Positions 25,156-34,949 of a DNA stretch of 64,000 nt are shown one piece after another. The DNA lies in the NCBI RefSeq assembly GCF_016907925.1, contig NZ_JAFBCZ010000026.1, positions 1-64,000 on the forward strand, in the 5' to 3' direction. A model generated the notes under the pieces. That model was given only the letters and a program-made list of their open reading frames with translations. It did not search any database and had not been told where the DNA came from. The position numbers were made by a program, and so were the translations under genes. The DNA is from Herpetosiphon giganteus. Its GTDB lineage: Bacteria; Chloroflexota; Chloroflexia; Chloroflexales; Herpetosiphonaceae. Numbering within the stretch: the first letter of the stretch is position 1; every line of letters starts with the position of its first letter.

Positions 25156-25361
25156 AGCGTGCTTCTCGCGCTAGGGTTAGCTTTTGGTGCTAACGACTAG
25201 GCGTAGAGGTTTGTTCCAGTCGGTTCAATTGGGAGTTGCGTTCGCGTGGTTAGGGTTCTAGCTCAAGTACACACATTTCTGCTTTCAGCTGAATGATGGC
25301 GGGCATAGACAATTCGGGTTCCAAAAAAATGCCAGCTAGATTGTGACAAAGCACAATTTTT

Positions 25362-25452
25362 TTATTTAATCGTCATCGGAATATAGATCGGATATTGAAT
25401 TGCTGCCGCACCAAACTCGAAAGCTCCAATATCACACGGCGCTTGGTCGTCG
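25362..25452 (-). pseudogene. C-terminal remnant of a beta-helix (choice-of-anchor Q) protein
   Basis: On the minus strand this encodes DGNNDDQAPCDIGAFEF, then GAAAIQYPIYIPMTIK and a stop. This closely matches the last residues of the intact proteins at 30900 and 32966. No further upstream coding survives; the sequence changes to family B repeat text at about 25490. It is a broken fourth relative of that family. A degraded version of their shared terminator (AAAAAAATGCCAGCTAG) remains at 25324-25340. The rest of 25156-25552 shows no gene. Confidence 0.85.
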
Positions 25453-25489
25453 TTATTGCCATCAGCGGGTCACGGGGAATAGCAATGAA

Positions 25490-25530
25490 AAGCCCCTCTC
25501 CTGTTGGCCAGAAGAGGGGTTGGGGTAAGC
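25490..25530. repeat. Dispersed repeat family B, fragment
   Basis: AGCCCCTCTCCTGTTGGCCA followed by GAAGAGGGGTTGGGGTAAG, a half-unit just downstream of the GH5 gene. Confidence 0.75.
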
Positions 25531-25552
25531 GAATGGGGTAAGCGAATAAGGC

Positions 25553-27577
25553 TTAGGGAGCAGTCGCAACGAAGGTAAAGGCTTCCCATGCGCCACCGAT
25601 TGCATCGCGATTGGCAATCAGCACTGGCGAGCCACTATTCAAATCAGTGGTGACATACTTATTATTGGCCATTGCTTGTAAGCCAAACGTACCATTGCCA
25701 AGCTCAACGCGGCGGAATTTCTCCCAGCCCAAAACCCCACGTGATTGCGCAACGAGTCGCCCGCCTTGGTTCAAATCGGCAACGACATATTTGTTGTTGG
25801 CCATTGCCATGAACGAAACTGTGCCATCAGGATTTGTGATCATGCGGAATTTTTCCCAGCCTTGAATGGTTGGGCGATTGGCAACGAGTGGATTATTGCC
25901 ATAATTATCGGCACTTACATAATTACTGTTGGCACCAGCTTGCAGCGCAACCCATGAACCTTCAGGCGCATAAGCTCGAACCGTATTTTGAAACTGGGTA
26001 TTTGGCTGGAAGTAATTGGTACTAAAACGGCTCCATTTATCAGCAATTGTTGGCGCGCTATCATTTAAAAGGTCAGGTATAGCTTGGGTATTGTTTTGGT
26101 AAAAGCCCCAGTTGCCGCCGCCATTAACCTTGTACGTCCAGTTCGTCCATGAAACGTTCAGGGCGTTGAGGCCCGACATAAATTTTTCATACAAATCGTA
26201 GTGGGTCGAGAACCAATATTCACCAGCGAAACCAGGGACGTTCCAATCGTTGATGAAGGTCGAGTATTTGTCTAAAGCACTTTGGATGAAGTTGTTGGTC
26301 ACATTCCAATCATTGACTGTATCAAAGTTATAGTGATGCAATTGATACATCACGTTTGTCCAGCCATAGGTTGCTGGCGATAACGCTTGATACCAGTCGT
26401 AGAAGGCAGCCATAACAATCATATGGTCGGGGTCTTTCGCTCGCACTGCATCATACAGTCGATCAAAGAAATCAAATTTTTGGCGAATTTGTTGGGCAGT
26501 TTCTGCTTCGCCATTGCTCAATAATGGCTCGTTGAGTAAATCGTAGGCAGCCACAGTTGGGTTGCCACGGTAGCGCGTCGCCAAGCGCTCCCAAATTTGC
26601 ACTGTCCAATTTTGATAGGTAGCGTTAGTCCAGAGTTGGTTGGTGCCTGTTTGGCCGCACGAGTGCCATGGGCAAGCAGCACCAGGCGCGCCATGCAAAT
26701 CGAGCATCACATATAAATTGCGCTTACTGCTTTCGCTAATCAGCCAATCAAGCTTGCGAAAGGCCTCAGCATCTGATTTCATCGTGCCGTTAGGATTCAT
26801 CAGCACCAGCCAGTGAATCGGCACGCGCACCATATTCAGGCCCATTGCCTTGATAGTATCGAGGTCGCTGGCTTGAATCCACGTATCCTGATAGCCTGCG
26901 ATCAAACTATCGGCGGTACTGCTGCCAAAACGGCTGGTCAAGGCTTGGCGCAAATTAAATTCATCAGCAATCTGGGCATTAAATTCGTGAATTGACCACC
27001 AACTGCCGCTTGAGCCTGTTTGCAAGACCCGAATTAAACGGGTTACTTGGGTGCTATTAAATTGAACCGTCACAACTTGGCTCGTGCCACTGCCGATGCC
27101 AACCGTCAACCAAGCATTATTGACAAAGGCTTGCACTTGGTATTGGCGCGGATAATCGCCAGTCGAGGAGCCAGCGTCGATCGTGACCCGTTCGACAGCT
27201 TGATTGGCCCCAAGATCAACTTGGAACCACTGGCCATTGGCTTGGGGGGCATTGCTTGTCCAGCGAGTAGCAGGGTTGCCATCGATGGCGGCACTAGCAC
27301 CAGCAGCCGATCCGCTGGCAGTCCAGTTGGTACGAGGTAGCGCGGGATAGCCCAAGGGCGACATCCAGCCTTCTTGCAGCAACCAACCACCAAGATTGGT
27401 GCCTTTGAGCGTCACAACTGTGCCATTGCCGGAATTATTGCGCACAGTTGGGCCATTGGCTTTAAGAAAATCGCCAGCGCCAAATGCAGCTTGGGCAGCT
27501 GGCGCTGCTGAATATTGGGCGACAATTGTGCTAAGAAGCGTCAGTAAAACCATCAGCCTAGGCAGCTTGTGCATCAT
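25553..27577 (-). CDS. Secreted GH5 glucanase with inserted discoidin domain and C-terminal fascin-like trefoil
   Basis: Predicted extracellular exo-beta-1,3-glucanase/cellulase-type hydrolase. 674 aa from the ATG pair at 27577/27574 (MMHKLPRLM), preceded by AAGGAGG. Signal peptide to about Ala30. The GH5 opening strand TLKGTNLGGWLLQEGWMSPLG (57-77, trimmed here) is interrupted by an F5/8-type-C (CBM32-like) module at about 80-200. The barrel then resumes with IKAMGLNMVRVPIHW (242-256). The catalytic acid is Glu350 in LLNEPLL and the nucleophile Glu453 in GEYWF. Residues from about 545 hold three WEKFR-type repeats of a fascin/beta-trefoil domain. A LacI-type operator lies upstream (27648-27671). 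The precise substrate is not determinable. Confidence 0.9.
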   Translation of the reverse strand: MMHKLPRLMVLLTLLSTIVAQYSAAPAAQAAFGAGDFLKANGPTVRNNSGNGTVVTLKGTNLGGWLLQEGWMSPLGYPALPRTNWTASGSAAGASAAIDGNPATRWTSNAPQANGQWFQVDLGANQAVERVTIDAGSSTGDYPRQYQVQAFVNNAWLTVGIGSGTSQVVTVQFNSTQVTRLIRVLQTGSSGSWWSIHEFNAQIADEFNLRQALTSRFGSSTADSLIAGYQDTWIQASDLDTIKAMGLNMVRVPIHWLVLMNPNGTMKSDAEAFRKLDWLISESSKRNLYVMLDLHGAPGAACPWHSCGQTGTNQLWTNATYQNWTVQIWERLATRYRGNPTVAAYDLLNEPLLSNGEAETAQQIRQKFDFFDRLYDAVRAKDPDHMIVMAAFYDWYQALSPATYGWTNVMYQLHHYNFDTVNDWNVTNNFIQSALDKYSTFINDWNVPGFAGEYWFSTHYDLYEKFMSGLNALNVSWTNWTYKVNGGGNWGFYQNNTQAIPDLLNDSAPTIADKWSRFSTNYFQPNTQFQNTVRAYAPEGSWVALQAGANSNYVSADNYGNNPLVANRPTIQGWEKFRMITNPDGTVSFMAMANNKYVVADLNQGGRLVAQSRGVLGWEKFRRVELGNGTFGLQAMANNKYVTTDLNSGSPVLIANRDAIGGAWEAFTFVATAP

Positions 27578-27647
27578 GTTCCTCCTTGAACGATGGAGTG
27601 TCTGTCGAGTAGCATCGGTTGGAAAACTCGAAAAGCGCGAACATTCT

Positions 27648-27671
27648 GGTATCGTTTCCGGAAACGATACC
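27648..27671. promoter_or_regulatory. LacI-family-type operator, perfect 24-bp palindrome
   Basis: GGTATCGTTTCC followed at once by its exact reverse complement. The central CG and GTTTCCGGAAAC core are typical of LacI/GalR-family operators that control sugar-degrading genes. It sits 71 bases upstream of the GH5 start codon in AT-rich promoter DNA. No LacI-family gene is in the window, so the regulator is encoded elsewhere. Confidence 0.8.
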
Positions 27672-27735
27672 GATAAAGTAAATATTAACATAATTTAATA
27701 ATGTGTCAAGTCAAGCGTGCTAAAATCAGTAGGCA

Positions 27736-27774
27736 GAGCTTGATCAAACAGATTTATCCTGTTTGATCAAGCTC
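27736..27774. terminator. Strong hairpin, probable terminator
   Basis: Perfect 16-bp stem (27736-27751 with 27759-27774) and 7-nt loop, 12 bases past the stop codon of the Thr-Pro-repeat gene. The U-tract on the minus strand is weak, so termination efficiency is uncertain. Confidence 0.7.
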
Positions 27775-27786
27775 GTTACGTGCGTG

Positions 27787-28389
27787 CTAGCGCTTGTTGT
27801 GGTATAGCACAGTTTCAGCTCGCATTATTTGAGGTAAATACACACGATATAGTGAGGTAGGATTGGTTGGTGTATTCGTCGCTGTGACGGTCGGCGTGTT
27901 CGTCGCGGTTTCAGTTGGCGTATTGGTTGCAGTTGCCGTCGGTGTGTTCGTTGATGTATTGGTCGGTGTGTTGCTTGCAGTCACGGTCGGTGTATTAGTC
28001 GGTGTATTGGTTGGTGTATTGGTCGGTGTGTTGGTTGGTGTATTGGTCGGTGTTTCAGTTGGTGTATTGGTTGGTGTGTTGGTTGGCGTGTTCGTCGGTG
28101 TTTCAGTTGGCGTGTTCGTCGGTGTGTTGGTTGGCGTTGGGGTTAATGTTGGCACGCCAACCCAAAAGCCGCCTTCAAGGCTAAAATCGCCGCCGGTGCT
28201 GGCAGCGTTCGCATCAGCCTGACCAATCGAGCCATGCAGCTCAAAATCGCCACCGGTGCTCGTTCCGCCACCACTATCGATTGTCGACCACTCTAGGCTA
28301 AATATTCCGCCAGTTTGCGCTTGGGCCAACTGAACCGCAAGCATGAGGCCAATCAAGGGAAGGAGCCACCAGATCAAGCGCTGTTTCAT
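27787..28389 (-). CDS. Secreted Thr-Pro-repeat protein
   Basis: 200 aa from the ATG beginning [14 protein letters not shown], which overlaps the stop of the upstream gene as ATGA; the longer frame runs back through that gene. Signal peptide to about Ala24 (AQAQT). A folded-looking N-terminal part has two similar segments ([15 protein letters not shown] and [16 protein letters not shown]). About 95 residues of [12 protein letters not shown]-type repeats follow, and a short tail [12 protein letters not shown]. The repeat is encoded by a 12-bp-type minisatellite (about 27865-28140). Such Thr-Pro runs act as extended, often glycosylated, wall spacers. Function unknown; translationally coupled to the S74-domain protein. 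Confidence 0.8.
   Translation of the reverse strand: MKQRLIWWLLPLIGLMLAVQLAQAQTGGIFSLEWSTIDSGGGTSTGGDFELHGSIGQADANAASTGGDFSLEGGFWVGVPTLTPTPTNTPTNTPTETPTNTPTNTPTNTPTETPTNTPTNTPTNTPTNTPTNTPTVTASNTPTNTSTNTPTATATNTPTETATNTPTVTATNTPTNPTSLYRVYLPQIMRAETVLYHNKR
27865..28140. repeat. Minisatellite encoding Thr-Pro repeats
   Basis: Repeated GGTGTATTGGTTGGTGT-type 12/24-bp units. Unit number is likely to vary by slippage, which would change the spacer length of the encoded protein without shifting frame. Confidence 0.85.
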
Positions 28390-30698
28390 ATGCGTTGACC
28401 CTTGGCGCTCCGCCGCCCAAGCAGCCAACCCAAGCCAAGTGCCAAGCCAACTATTGGGAGCAGCCAAAGCCCTGAAAATCCGTTTTGGGCTGGTTGAGCG
28501 TGCTCCAACGCAGCAAGCCGAGCATCAAAGGCCGCTAATTGATCAGCTTGTTGATCGATGGTTTTGGCTTGAGCGGTGGCTAAACTATGCAGGCCTTGGA
28601 TCGCTGCCAGCGCCACGCCATCAGCATCAACCGTGGCGATATGGCGATCGTCGCTGCCTAAACCAAAGGCGGTGTAAAAATCTTGGGCTGTTGGGCCAAT
28701 ATGGCGCACGCTTGCCCCTTCGCTGGTATAGTTCCACGCTTGAACAGGAATTGCCGCCAGCTGATCGAGCAATACCTGCGGATCAATTGCAGCAAAGTTC
28801 GATTTGAGATTTTTATCTGATGAATTAGACCATGTGCCACCCTTGCTCAGAAAAGCGCCACTTTCAGTCGCCAAGATTGCACCATCGGGGATAACAACCT
28901 TGGTGCTGCTCCCAAACCACGCTCCGCCTGGAGCACGGACAATAAACTGGCCAGGAGCAGTCGTTGAAACCGTATCTTTTTTGTCGGTTTGTTGGCCAGC
29001 CCAGACAAAACTGCCAGCATGGGCCGCCACCGCATTCTCGCCAGCAGCAACGGTATAATCGGCCAAAGTTGTATTGCCGCTACCGCCAAGAATTGCCGAA
29101 AGCGTGCTATTGGCATTGTTGTTCTGGCCGCCACCAACGAAGGTGCCCGCCCCAGCCGCTTGGTTGTTGATGCCACCAACGACTGAAGCATAGGTATTGG
29201 TTGCATCATTATTAACGCCACCAGCCACAACCGCATATTGGCCAGTCGCTGTGTTGGTCTGGCCGCCACCAACAAAAGCTCCAGTGTTGGTAGCTTGATT
29301 CGATTGACCACCGCCTACACCTGCAATATTGGAAGAAGCGGTATTGCCACGGCCTCCAGCAATCACCGAGTAACTTCCACTCGCTGCATTGAGTTGACCG
29401 CCGCCGATGCTGCTGGTATCGCCGCTAGCAGTATTGCTTGTGCCACCAGCAACCGTGGTGTAATTGGCGCTAGCAGTGTTGCTGCTACCTCCACCAACTG
29501 TTGCGCCATCCTCGCTAGCAGTGTTGCTGCTACCTCCACCAACCGTGGCCGATTGCTGACTTGTCGTATCGCCAGTTACCCCAGCGGTGTTATTAGTTCC
29601 GCCGCCGATGGTGCCATAATTGTCGTAAACCCGATTGGCTTGGCTGCTAGTAGAACTACCGCCGCCGCTGATCGTAGCAAATTGCGCCGTAATACTATTG
29701 TTGTAGCCACCAGCAATTGTCGAATAATCATCGCTCACGCTGTTGCTTCGGCCACCGCCGACCAGCGTATAATTATCGCTGGCAACATTGGCGCGGCCTC
29801 CGCCAACGGTTGCATACATTTGGCTCACTGCATCGCCAGTTAGCCCAGCGCTGTTTTCGCTGCCACCGCCAATCGTGCCATAATCGTCGTAGATTGTATT
29901 GCCAGTTGTGCCGCCGCCACCAGCAATCACACTATAACGGCCACTGATCGTATTGTTGATCCCGCCGCCAATCGTTGACCAAGCAGCGCTAACATTGTTG
30001 GTTTGGCCACCGCCAATCACCACATATTCTTGGCTCGCAGTGTTGTTGATGCCGCCGCCAATCGTGGAATAAACATCGTTTGTCGGCGTGCCATCGTTAC
30101 TGCCAACGCTATTGCCAGCGCCGCCGCCAATCGAGCTATAGCTGTCATAGGCGCTGTTAAGGCTCGCCGAATTACCACCGCCGTTAATCGTGACCCCAAC
30201 CGTAGTGCTTGTGACCGTATTGCCTTCGTAGCCACCAATCAGGTTGGGGCTAGAGATGTTTTGGCGAGTCCAGAAGCCAGGCAAGGCCAAAGCGAGGGGC
30301 GCGGCGGTCACCTGCTGGCGTGGCGTAAGGATCGTATAACTACTACTGGCATCGGCCTTGACCGCTAGCTCAATCCAACGGCTTTCGCCATTAAAGAAAT
30401 CTTCGCCAAAATTAAGCTGGGTTGTAAATAAACCATTACTCACATTCAGATCAGCTTGGGTTATCGTTGCTAAGGCTGTGCCACCTGTCGCGGTCGAATA
30501 CAAGCTAAATTGAAAATCAAAAACGCCATTCGCGACGCTGCCACTTTCGCGCAACATGCCTTGGTAGGTAATTGTTTCGCCGGAGGGTGCTAAAACTGCC
30601 GCTGGTTGTTGGTTGGCTTGATCCTGAGCGGCAACAGGCAAAAGCCATGTGCTGGCTAAAACCAAGCCGATCAGCATGAGATAGCGTTTACGAATCAT
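28386..30698 (-). CDS. Secreted YadA-like beta-roll protein with S74 auto-processing domain and C-terminal membrane anchor
   Basis: 770 aa from the ATG beginning [16 protein letters not shown], with AGGAG 8 bases upstream. Signal peptide ending near AAQ(25). An N-terminal domain of about 130 residues ([20 protein letters not shown]) is of a type common in such proteins. About 20 tandem repeats of the form YSTIGGGxxNTAS follow, a left-handed beta-roll like YadA heads. The C-terminal part has the peptidase S74 intramolecular chaperone opening [10 protein letters not shown], with a Ser and a Lys spaced by five, and [17 protein letters not shown]. It ends in a coiled-coil-like helix and one transmembrane segment ([18 protein letters not shown]) with basic tail. 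By family knowledge, S74 domains trimerise the passenger and cleave themselves off. The stop overlaps the next gene as ATGA. Confidence 0.9.
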   Translation of the reverse strand: MIRKRYLMLIGLVLASTWLLPVAAQDQANQQPAAVLAPSGETITYQGMLRESGSVANGVFDFQFSLYSTATGGTALATITQADLNVSNGLFTTQLNFGEDFFNGESRWIELAVKADASSSYTILTPRQQVTAAPLALALPGFWTRQNISSPNLIGGYEGNTVTSTTVGVTINGGGNSASLNSAYDSYSSIGGGAGNSVGSNDGTPTNDVYSTIGGGINNTASQEYVVIGGGQTNNVSAAWSTIGGGINNTISGRYSVIAGGGGTTGNTIYDDYGTIGGGSENSAGLTGDAVSQMYATVGGGRANVASDNYTLVGGGRSNSVSDDYSTIAGGYNNSITAQFATISGGGSSTSSQANRVYDNYGTIGGGTNNTAGVTGDTTSQQSATVGGGSSNTASEDGATVGGGSSNTASANYTTVAGGTSNTASGDTSSIGGGQLNAASGSYSVIAGGRGNTASSNIAGVGGGQSNQATNTGAFVGGGQTNTATGQYAVVAGGVNNDATNTYASVVGGINNQAAGAGTFVGGGQNNNANSTLSAILGGSGNTTLADYTVAAGENAVAAHAGSFVWAGQQTDKKDTVSTTAPGQFIVRAPGGAWFGSSTKVVIPDGAILATESGAFLSKGGTWSNSSDKNLKSNFAAIDPQVLLDQLAAIPVQAWNYTSEGASVRHIGPTAQDFYTAFGLGSDDRHIATVDADGVALAAIQGLHSLATAQAKTIDQQADQLAAFDARLAALEHAQPAQNGFSGLWLLPIVGLALGLGWLLGRRSAKGQRI

Positions 30699-30850
30699 GT
30701 TTGCTGCTCCTATAAATAAATAACTATCAACCACCATCCTCTATTGCTCGCAGGTAGGCTTTTGCAACACCCAACGAGAGGCTGGCCTACTACCACTGTT
30801 ATAACATTCTTGGCAACTATGCTTGGGTTAGAATGAGCATGCACGCAACA

Positions 30851-30886
30851 AAAAATGCCAGCTGGATCATCCAGCTGGCATTCAGG
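30851..30886 (-). terminator. Rho-independent terminator of beta-helix gene 1
   Basis: Arms AATGCCAGCTGGAT (30854-30867) and its exact complement (30869-30882), followed on the minus strand by TTTTTTG. It lies 18 bases past the stop at 30900. Confidence 0.9.
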
Positions 30887-30899
30887 CAACGTACGAGTT

Positions 30900-32693
30900 T
30901 TATTTAATTGTCATGGGCAGATAAAGCGGATATTGAATTGCAGCCGCGCCAAATTCGAAGGCTCCAATATCACACCGCGCTTGGCCGTCATTATCGCCAT
31001 CGACAGGCCGTGGGAAATAGCGTTGATCGGTTGCGCCACAATCGCTGGAGCCTGCATCAATTGCGGGGCTGGTGGCACTCAGACTAAAACTGCGGGTGAA
31101 GCCACCATGGAAATCAAAGCTGCCCAGCTTGGGCTGCACCCCAAGCAAATCGCCCGTGGCTTGGGTCAGGATACAGGCTGCATCGGCATGCTCGATCAGC
31201 ACATTACCTTGGCTGCTGATCAGGCCTGAACAATCGCGAGCCACATTGCTCACATCGTTGCGATTGCCTGCCACAAGCGTGTTGCTCAGCTGCACGGTCG
31301 AACTGTAGAGCGCGGTAATGCCTGGCCCATCGTCCTCGACAATTTCTTGGGTGTAGGGGTGCAACAAGGAGTTGGTATTCGAAACAATCGTCGAATTGCG
31401 AATAATCAAGGCATTTGGGTTATAGGAATGATAGATTGCAGCGGCATAGCCATCGGCGCGATTATAAGCAAGCGTGCTTGAATCAAGCCAGACCTTGCCA
31501 CCATAACCGGTGTTAATCGCCCCGCCATTGCCGCGACATTCATCGCGTCCGGTTCCAGTTATCTGGGTATAATTTTCGCTAAATTCGCTATGATCAATCG
31601 TGGTTGTCCCAGTCATAACCGCAATTGCCCCAGCTTCATTCGCCCAATTGCCAACAAAACGTGAGTTGCTGATCGCCAATTGGCCATAGCTTGCAAGCGC
31701 GCCGCCATATGAGCAATAGAACGAGCCACCGCCACCATTGCCAATAAAGCTGCTGTTGTTAATCGTAGCCGTGCCGCCGCCATGAACGAGTGCTTTTGGC
31801 GTATTGTTGCTTAACCTTGTAGCACTCAGCGTCAACTCACCTCGCACGTTGGCAATAGCAGCTGAACCATCGGAGGTGCCAACATGGCCCGCGATCGTAG
31901 AATTGCTAATGCTTAAGCGTCCGCGACCATTATAAATAGCCGAGCCAGCAGCACCTTGCGATTCACGCAGCGTCGAGTTGCTAATATTCACGCTAGTTGC
32001 ATCAATATACAACCCGCCGCCCGAGCCAATGCCACCCATATAGACATGACGCACCCGATTGCGCTCAATTAGGCTGTTGGTGATCGTTAAATAGCCACTC
32101 AGCGAGGCAATGCCACCGCCATAATTATTGTAACCAAAGGTATTCGGGCTGGTAATAATCCCATTGGTTGTAATCAAGCTACTATCAATCGTCAATGAAC
32201 CTGCGTGATGCAGAATGCCATGACCATAAACCGTTGATTGTTCAGGAATGCCATCAAGGAAGCCTTCACGCACTTGCAGATTGCGTAGGCTTACAGTGCC
32301 GCCAGTAATCTCCAAGGCCCGATCAATCCGATTGGCATCGATAATGCTGGTTGCCGAGGTCACGCCCGTAATTTGAATCGTGCCATTCAAATCAAGATCG
32401 CCCGTTTGCGGACTTTCAGCACCAGTCAGGCTTAATTGATAACTGCCTGCGGCCAATTGAATCGTATCGCTAGCCGAACCAGCAGCACACGCATCAACCG
32501 CCAAATCGGTATTGGCCGCTTGAACTGCCTCGCGCAACGAACATGTGCCATTATTAGGCGTAAAATCATCAACCAACGTATTAACGGTAATTGTGGTGTG
32601 CACAGCGTGCGGTTGATTGCTATTCGCCGCCGCTGCTTGCCAACTGAGTGCCAAGCCCAAACTCCCAATCCCTATCCAACGCACAAATCGCAT
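30900..32693 (-). CDS. Secreted parallel beta-helix, choice-of-anchor Q type protein (copy 1)
   Basis: 597 aa. Signal peptide to about Ala23. A CSLREAVQAANTD segment near residue 51 is the CSLREA motif, followed by a right-handed parallel beta-helix of repeated ITNS/IDSS/ISNS rungs. The family's closing motif ATSPAIDAGSSDCGATD (near 545) with DIGAFEFG follows. Such proteins are secreted and cell-surface associated in Chloroflexota and others; some relatives are polysaccharide lyases, but no catalytic set is evident here. The tail AIQYPLYLPMTIK is shared with the paralogue and a remnant. GAGGTAGGGAT precedes the ATG. It is a tandem paralogue of the next gene, with a conserved terminator. Confidence 0.88.
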   Translation of the reverse strand: MRFVRWIGIGSLGLALSWQAAAANSNQPHAVHTTITVNTLVDDFTPNNGTCSLREAVQAANTDLAVDACAAGSASDTIQLAAGSYQLSLTGAESPQTGDLDLNGTIQITGVTSATSIIDANRIDRALEITGGTVSLRNLQVREGFLDGIPEQSTVYGHGILHHAGSLTIDSSLITTNGIITSPNTFGYNNYGGGIASLSGYLTITNSLIERNRVRHVYMGGIGSGGGLYIDATSVNISNSTLRESQGAAGSAIYNGRGRLSISNSTIAGHVGTSDGSAAIANVRGELTLSATRLSNNTPKALVHGGGTATINNSSFIGNGGGGSFYCSYGGALASYGQLAISNSRFVGNWANEAGAIAVMTGTTTIDHSEFSENYTQITGTGRDECRGNGGAINTGYGGKVWLDSSTLAYNRADGYAAAIYHSYNPNALIIRNSTIVSNTNSLLHPYTQEIVEDDGPGITALYSSTVQLSNTLVAGNRNDVSNVARDCSGLISSQGNVLIEHADAACILTQATGDLLGVQPKLGSFDFHGGFTRSFSLSATSPAIDAGSSDCGATDQRYFPRPVDGDNDGQARCDIGAFEFGAAAIQYPLYLPMTIK

Positions 32694-32917
32694 ATCCCTA
32701 CCTCACTACAACAAAATACACCAGCAGAGCATGTGGGCATAAAGTTTTATAGTTCATCTGCTTAACCAGATCCAGCAACCCTAAACCGTGGATTCACTCG
32801 ATCAACGGATATCCTAGCATTGCCTAGGGCACTTGTGCGCACTATATATCTGTCTATGCAGTTGATGTACAAATATTGGCCGCACGTTGTCGGGCAGTAT
32901 CCACAGGCAAGCAACAA

Positions 32918-32948
32918 AAAATGCCAGCCGGATCATCCAGCTGGCATG
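32918..32948 (-). terminator. Rho-independent terminator of beta-helix gene 2
   Basis: Arms ATGCCAGCCGGAT and ATCCAGCTGGCAT with one mismatch, followed on the minus strand by TTTTTTGTTG. Homologous in sequence and position to the terminator at 30851, 18 bases after the stop codon. Confidence 0.88.
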
Positions 32949-32965
32949 CAGGCAACGTACGAGTT

Positions 32966-34741
32966 TTATTTAATTGTCATGGGCAGATAAAGCGGATATT
33001 GAATTGCAGCCGCGCCAAACTCGAAGGCTCCAATATCACACCGCGCTTGATCGTCGTTATCACCATCGACAGGCCGTGGGAAATAGCGTTGATCGGTTGC
33101 GCCACAATCGCTGGAGCCTGCATCAATTGCGGGGCTGGTGGCACTCAGGCTAAAGCTACGGGTGAAGCCACCATGGAAAGCAAAGCTGCCCAGCTGGGGC
33201 TGCACTCCAAGCAGATCGCCCGTGGCTTGGGTTAGATTACAGGCTGCATCGGCATGCTCGATCAAGACATGGCCTTGGCTCAAGAACAGGCCTGAGCAAT
33301 CGCGAGCCACATTGCTCGAATCGTTGCGATTGCCCGCCAACAGCGTGTTGCTGAGCTGCACGGTCGAGCTGTAGAGTGTGGTAATCCCCGGCCCATCAAA
33401 TTCGACAATGCTGCCATCTTCGGGGTGTAACAAGGAGTTGGTATTCGAAACAATTGTCGAATTGCGAATAATCAAGGGATTTGGATTGTTACTATGAATA
33501 ATTCCTGCGGCTAAACCATCAGCATGATTATAGGCCAGCGTGCTGGAATCGAGCAGGACTTTGCCGCGGCCAGTGCTCATCGTACCGCCATCGCCAATAC
33601 AGATGTCGCGGCCAGCCATGAATTCACGCGCATCATTGCCGCTAAATTCACTGTGATCGATGGTTGCCGTGCCAGTCACAACCGCAATTGCCCCGCCTTC
33701 ATTCGCCCAGTTATCGATAAAGCGCGAATTGCTCACGCTCAATGCACTACTACTATTGATTGCGCCGCCTTTGGAACAATAGAACGAGCCATTGCCACCA
33801 TTGCCACGAAAGAGACTATCGGTGACGCTGGCTGAACCAGCATAAATGCGCAGCGCACTGGGCTGGTTATTGCTAAAAATACTCTTGTTGACGATGATTT
33901 GACCACGGTCAGTCGCTACAACGGCGCTAAAGTCACCGAGGCTTGAATGGTCCTCAATCGTTGATCCCGTAATCGTCAAATGCCCGGCATCGTTATAGAT
34001 GGCTGAACCAGTACCGCCGCTTGAGCTGTTGAAATTTGAATTGCTAATGCTGACTGTACTTGTGTCAATGTATAGCCCTGCACCAGGCCCACTGGTCTCC
34101 AGATACACATAGCCAAGGTGGTTATCTGCGATCAAACTATTGGTGATTGTCAGATAGCCAGTCAGCGAAGCAATCCCGCCCCCAACCATATCGCCGCTAG
34201 CACTCCGCCCATTGGTCGTAATCATGCTATTGTCGATTGTCAACGAGCCTACATGATGCAAAATGCCTTGCCCATAAACTGTGAACTCTTCAGTGGTTCC
34301 TGGCCGAAACCCTTCGCGCACTTGCAGATTGCGTAAGCTCACGTCCCCACCAGTAATTTCCAAGGCTCGATCAATGCCATTCGCATCAATAATGCTGGTG
34401 GCTGAGGTCACGCCCGTAATCTGAATCGTGCCATTCAAATCAAGATCGCCCGTTTGCGGGCCATCAGCACCAGTCAGACTTAATTGATAGCTGCCTGCGG
34501 CCAGTTGAATTGTATCGCTAGCCGAACCAGCAGGACACGCATCAACTGCCAAATCGGTATTGGCCGCCTGAACTGCCTCGCGCAACGAACATGTGCCATT
34601 ATTGGCGGTAAAATCGTCAACAAAAGTGTTCACGGTAATTGTCGTGTGCAATGATTGCGGCTGATTGAGGTTCGCCGCCGCCGCTTGCCAACTGAGTGCC
34701 AACCCCAAACTCCCAAGCCCTATCCAACGGAGAAAACGCAT
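32966..34741 (-). CDS. Secreted parallel beta-helix, choice-of-anchor Q type protein (copy 2)
   Basis: 591 aa, a close paralogue of the gene at 30900: same signal peptide region (MRF.RWIG.GSLGLALSWQA), same CSLREAVQAANTD motif, same end AIQYPLYLPMTIK. Divergence concentrates in the middle rungs, whereas both ends are almost identical. That fits a tandem duplication with later drift or partial gene conversion. Upstream sequence is also shared: GAGGTAGGGAT before the ATG, and CTTGTGCGCACTATATATCT near 34907 and 32829. Predicted to be exported and surface-associated; function unknown. Confidence 0.88.
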   Translation of the reverse strand: MRFLRWIGLGSLGLALSWQAAAANLNQPQSLHTTITVNTFVDDFTANNGTCSLREAVQAANTDLAVDACPAGSASDTIQLAAGSYQLSLTGADGPQTGDLDLNGTIQITGVTSATSIIDANGIDRALEITGGDVSLRNLQVREGFRPGTTEEFTVYGQGILHHVGSLTIDNSMITTNGRSASGDMVGGGIASLTGYLTITNSLIADNHLGYVYLETSGPGAGLYIDTSTVSISNSNFNSSSGGTGSAIYNDAGHLTITGSTIEDHSSLGDFSAVVATDRGQIIVNKSIFSNNQPSALRIYAGSASVTDSLFRGNGGNGSFYCSKGGAINSSSALSVSNSRFIDNWANEGGAIAVVTGTATIDHSEFSGNDAREFMAGRDICIGDGGTMSTGRGKVLLDSSTLAYNHADGLAAGIIHSNNPNPLIIRNSTIVSNTNSLLHPEDGSIVEFDGPGITTLYSSTVQLSNTLLAGNRNDSSNVARDCSGLFLSQGHVLIEHADAACNLTQATGDLLGVQPQLGSFAFHGGFTRSFSLSATSPAIDAGSSDCGATDQRYFPRPVDGDNDDQARCDIGAFEFGAAAIQYPLYLPMTIK

Positions 34742-34949
34742 ATCCCTACCTCACTACAGTTAGTACCAACCAATCTCACATGCTTGGCTCATCTATATCA
34801 GCAACAATCAATAGCTTAATGAAATCGATCCCAAAACATAGCTCATAATTCTGGTAGGCTACGTTGGCTTATGCTGAGCTGATGGTATCATCGCACGCTA
34901 AACTTGTGCGCACTATATATCTGTCTATGGAGTTAAATTGCTGATAGCG

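Noticed and set aside
27863-28222. Val-Gly-rich open frame ([11 protein letters not shown]) opposite the Thr-Pro-repeat gene
   Set aside because: Antisense reading of the minisatellite; the minus-strand frame has a signal peptide and coupling to its neighbour.
29238-29843. 201-residue open frame opposite the beta-roll gene
   Set aside because: Shadow of a repetitive gene; no start signal.
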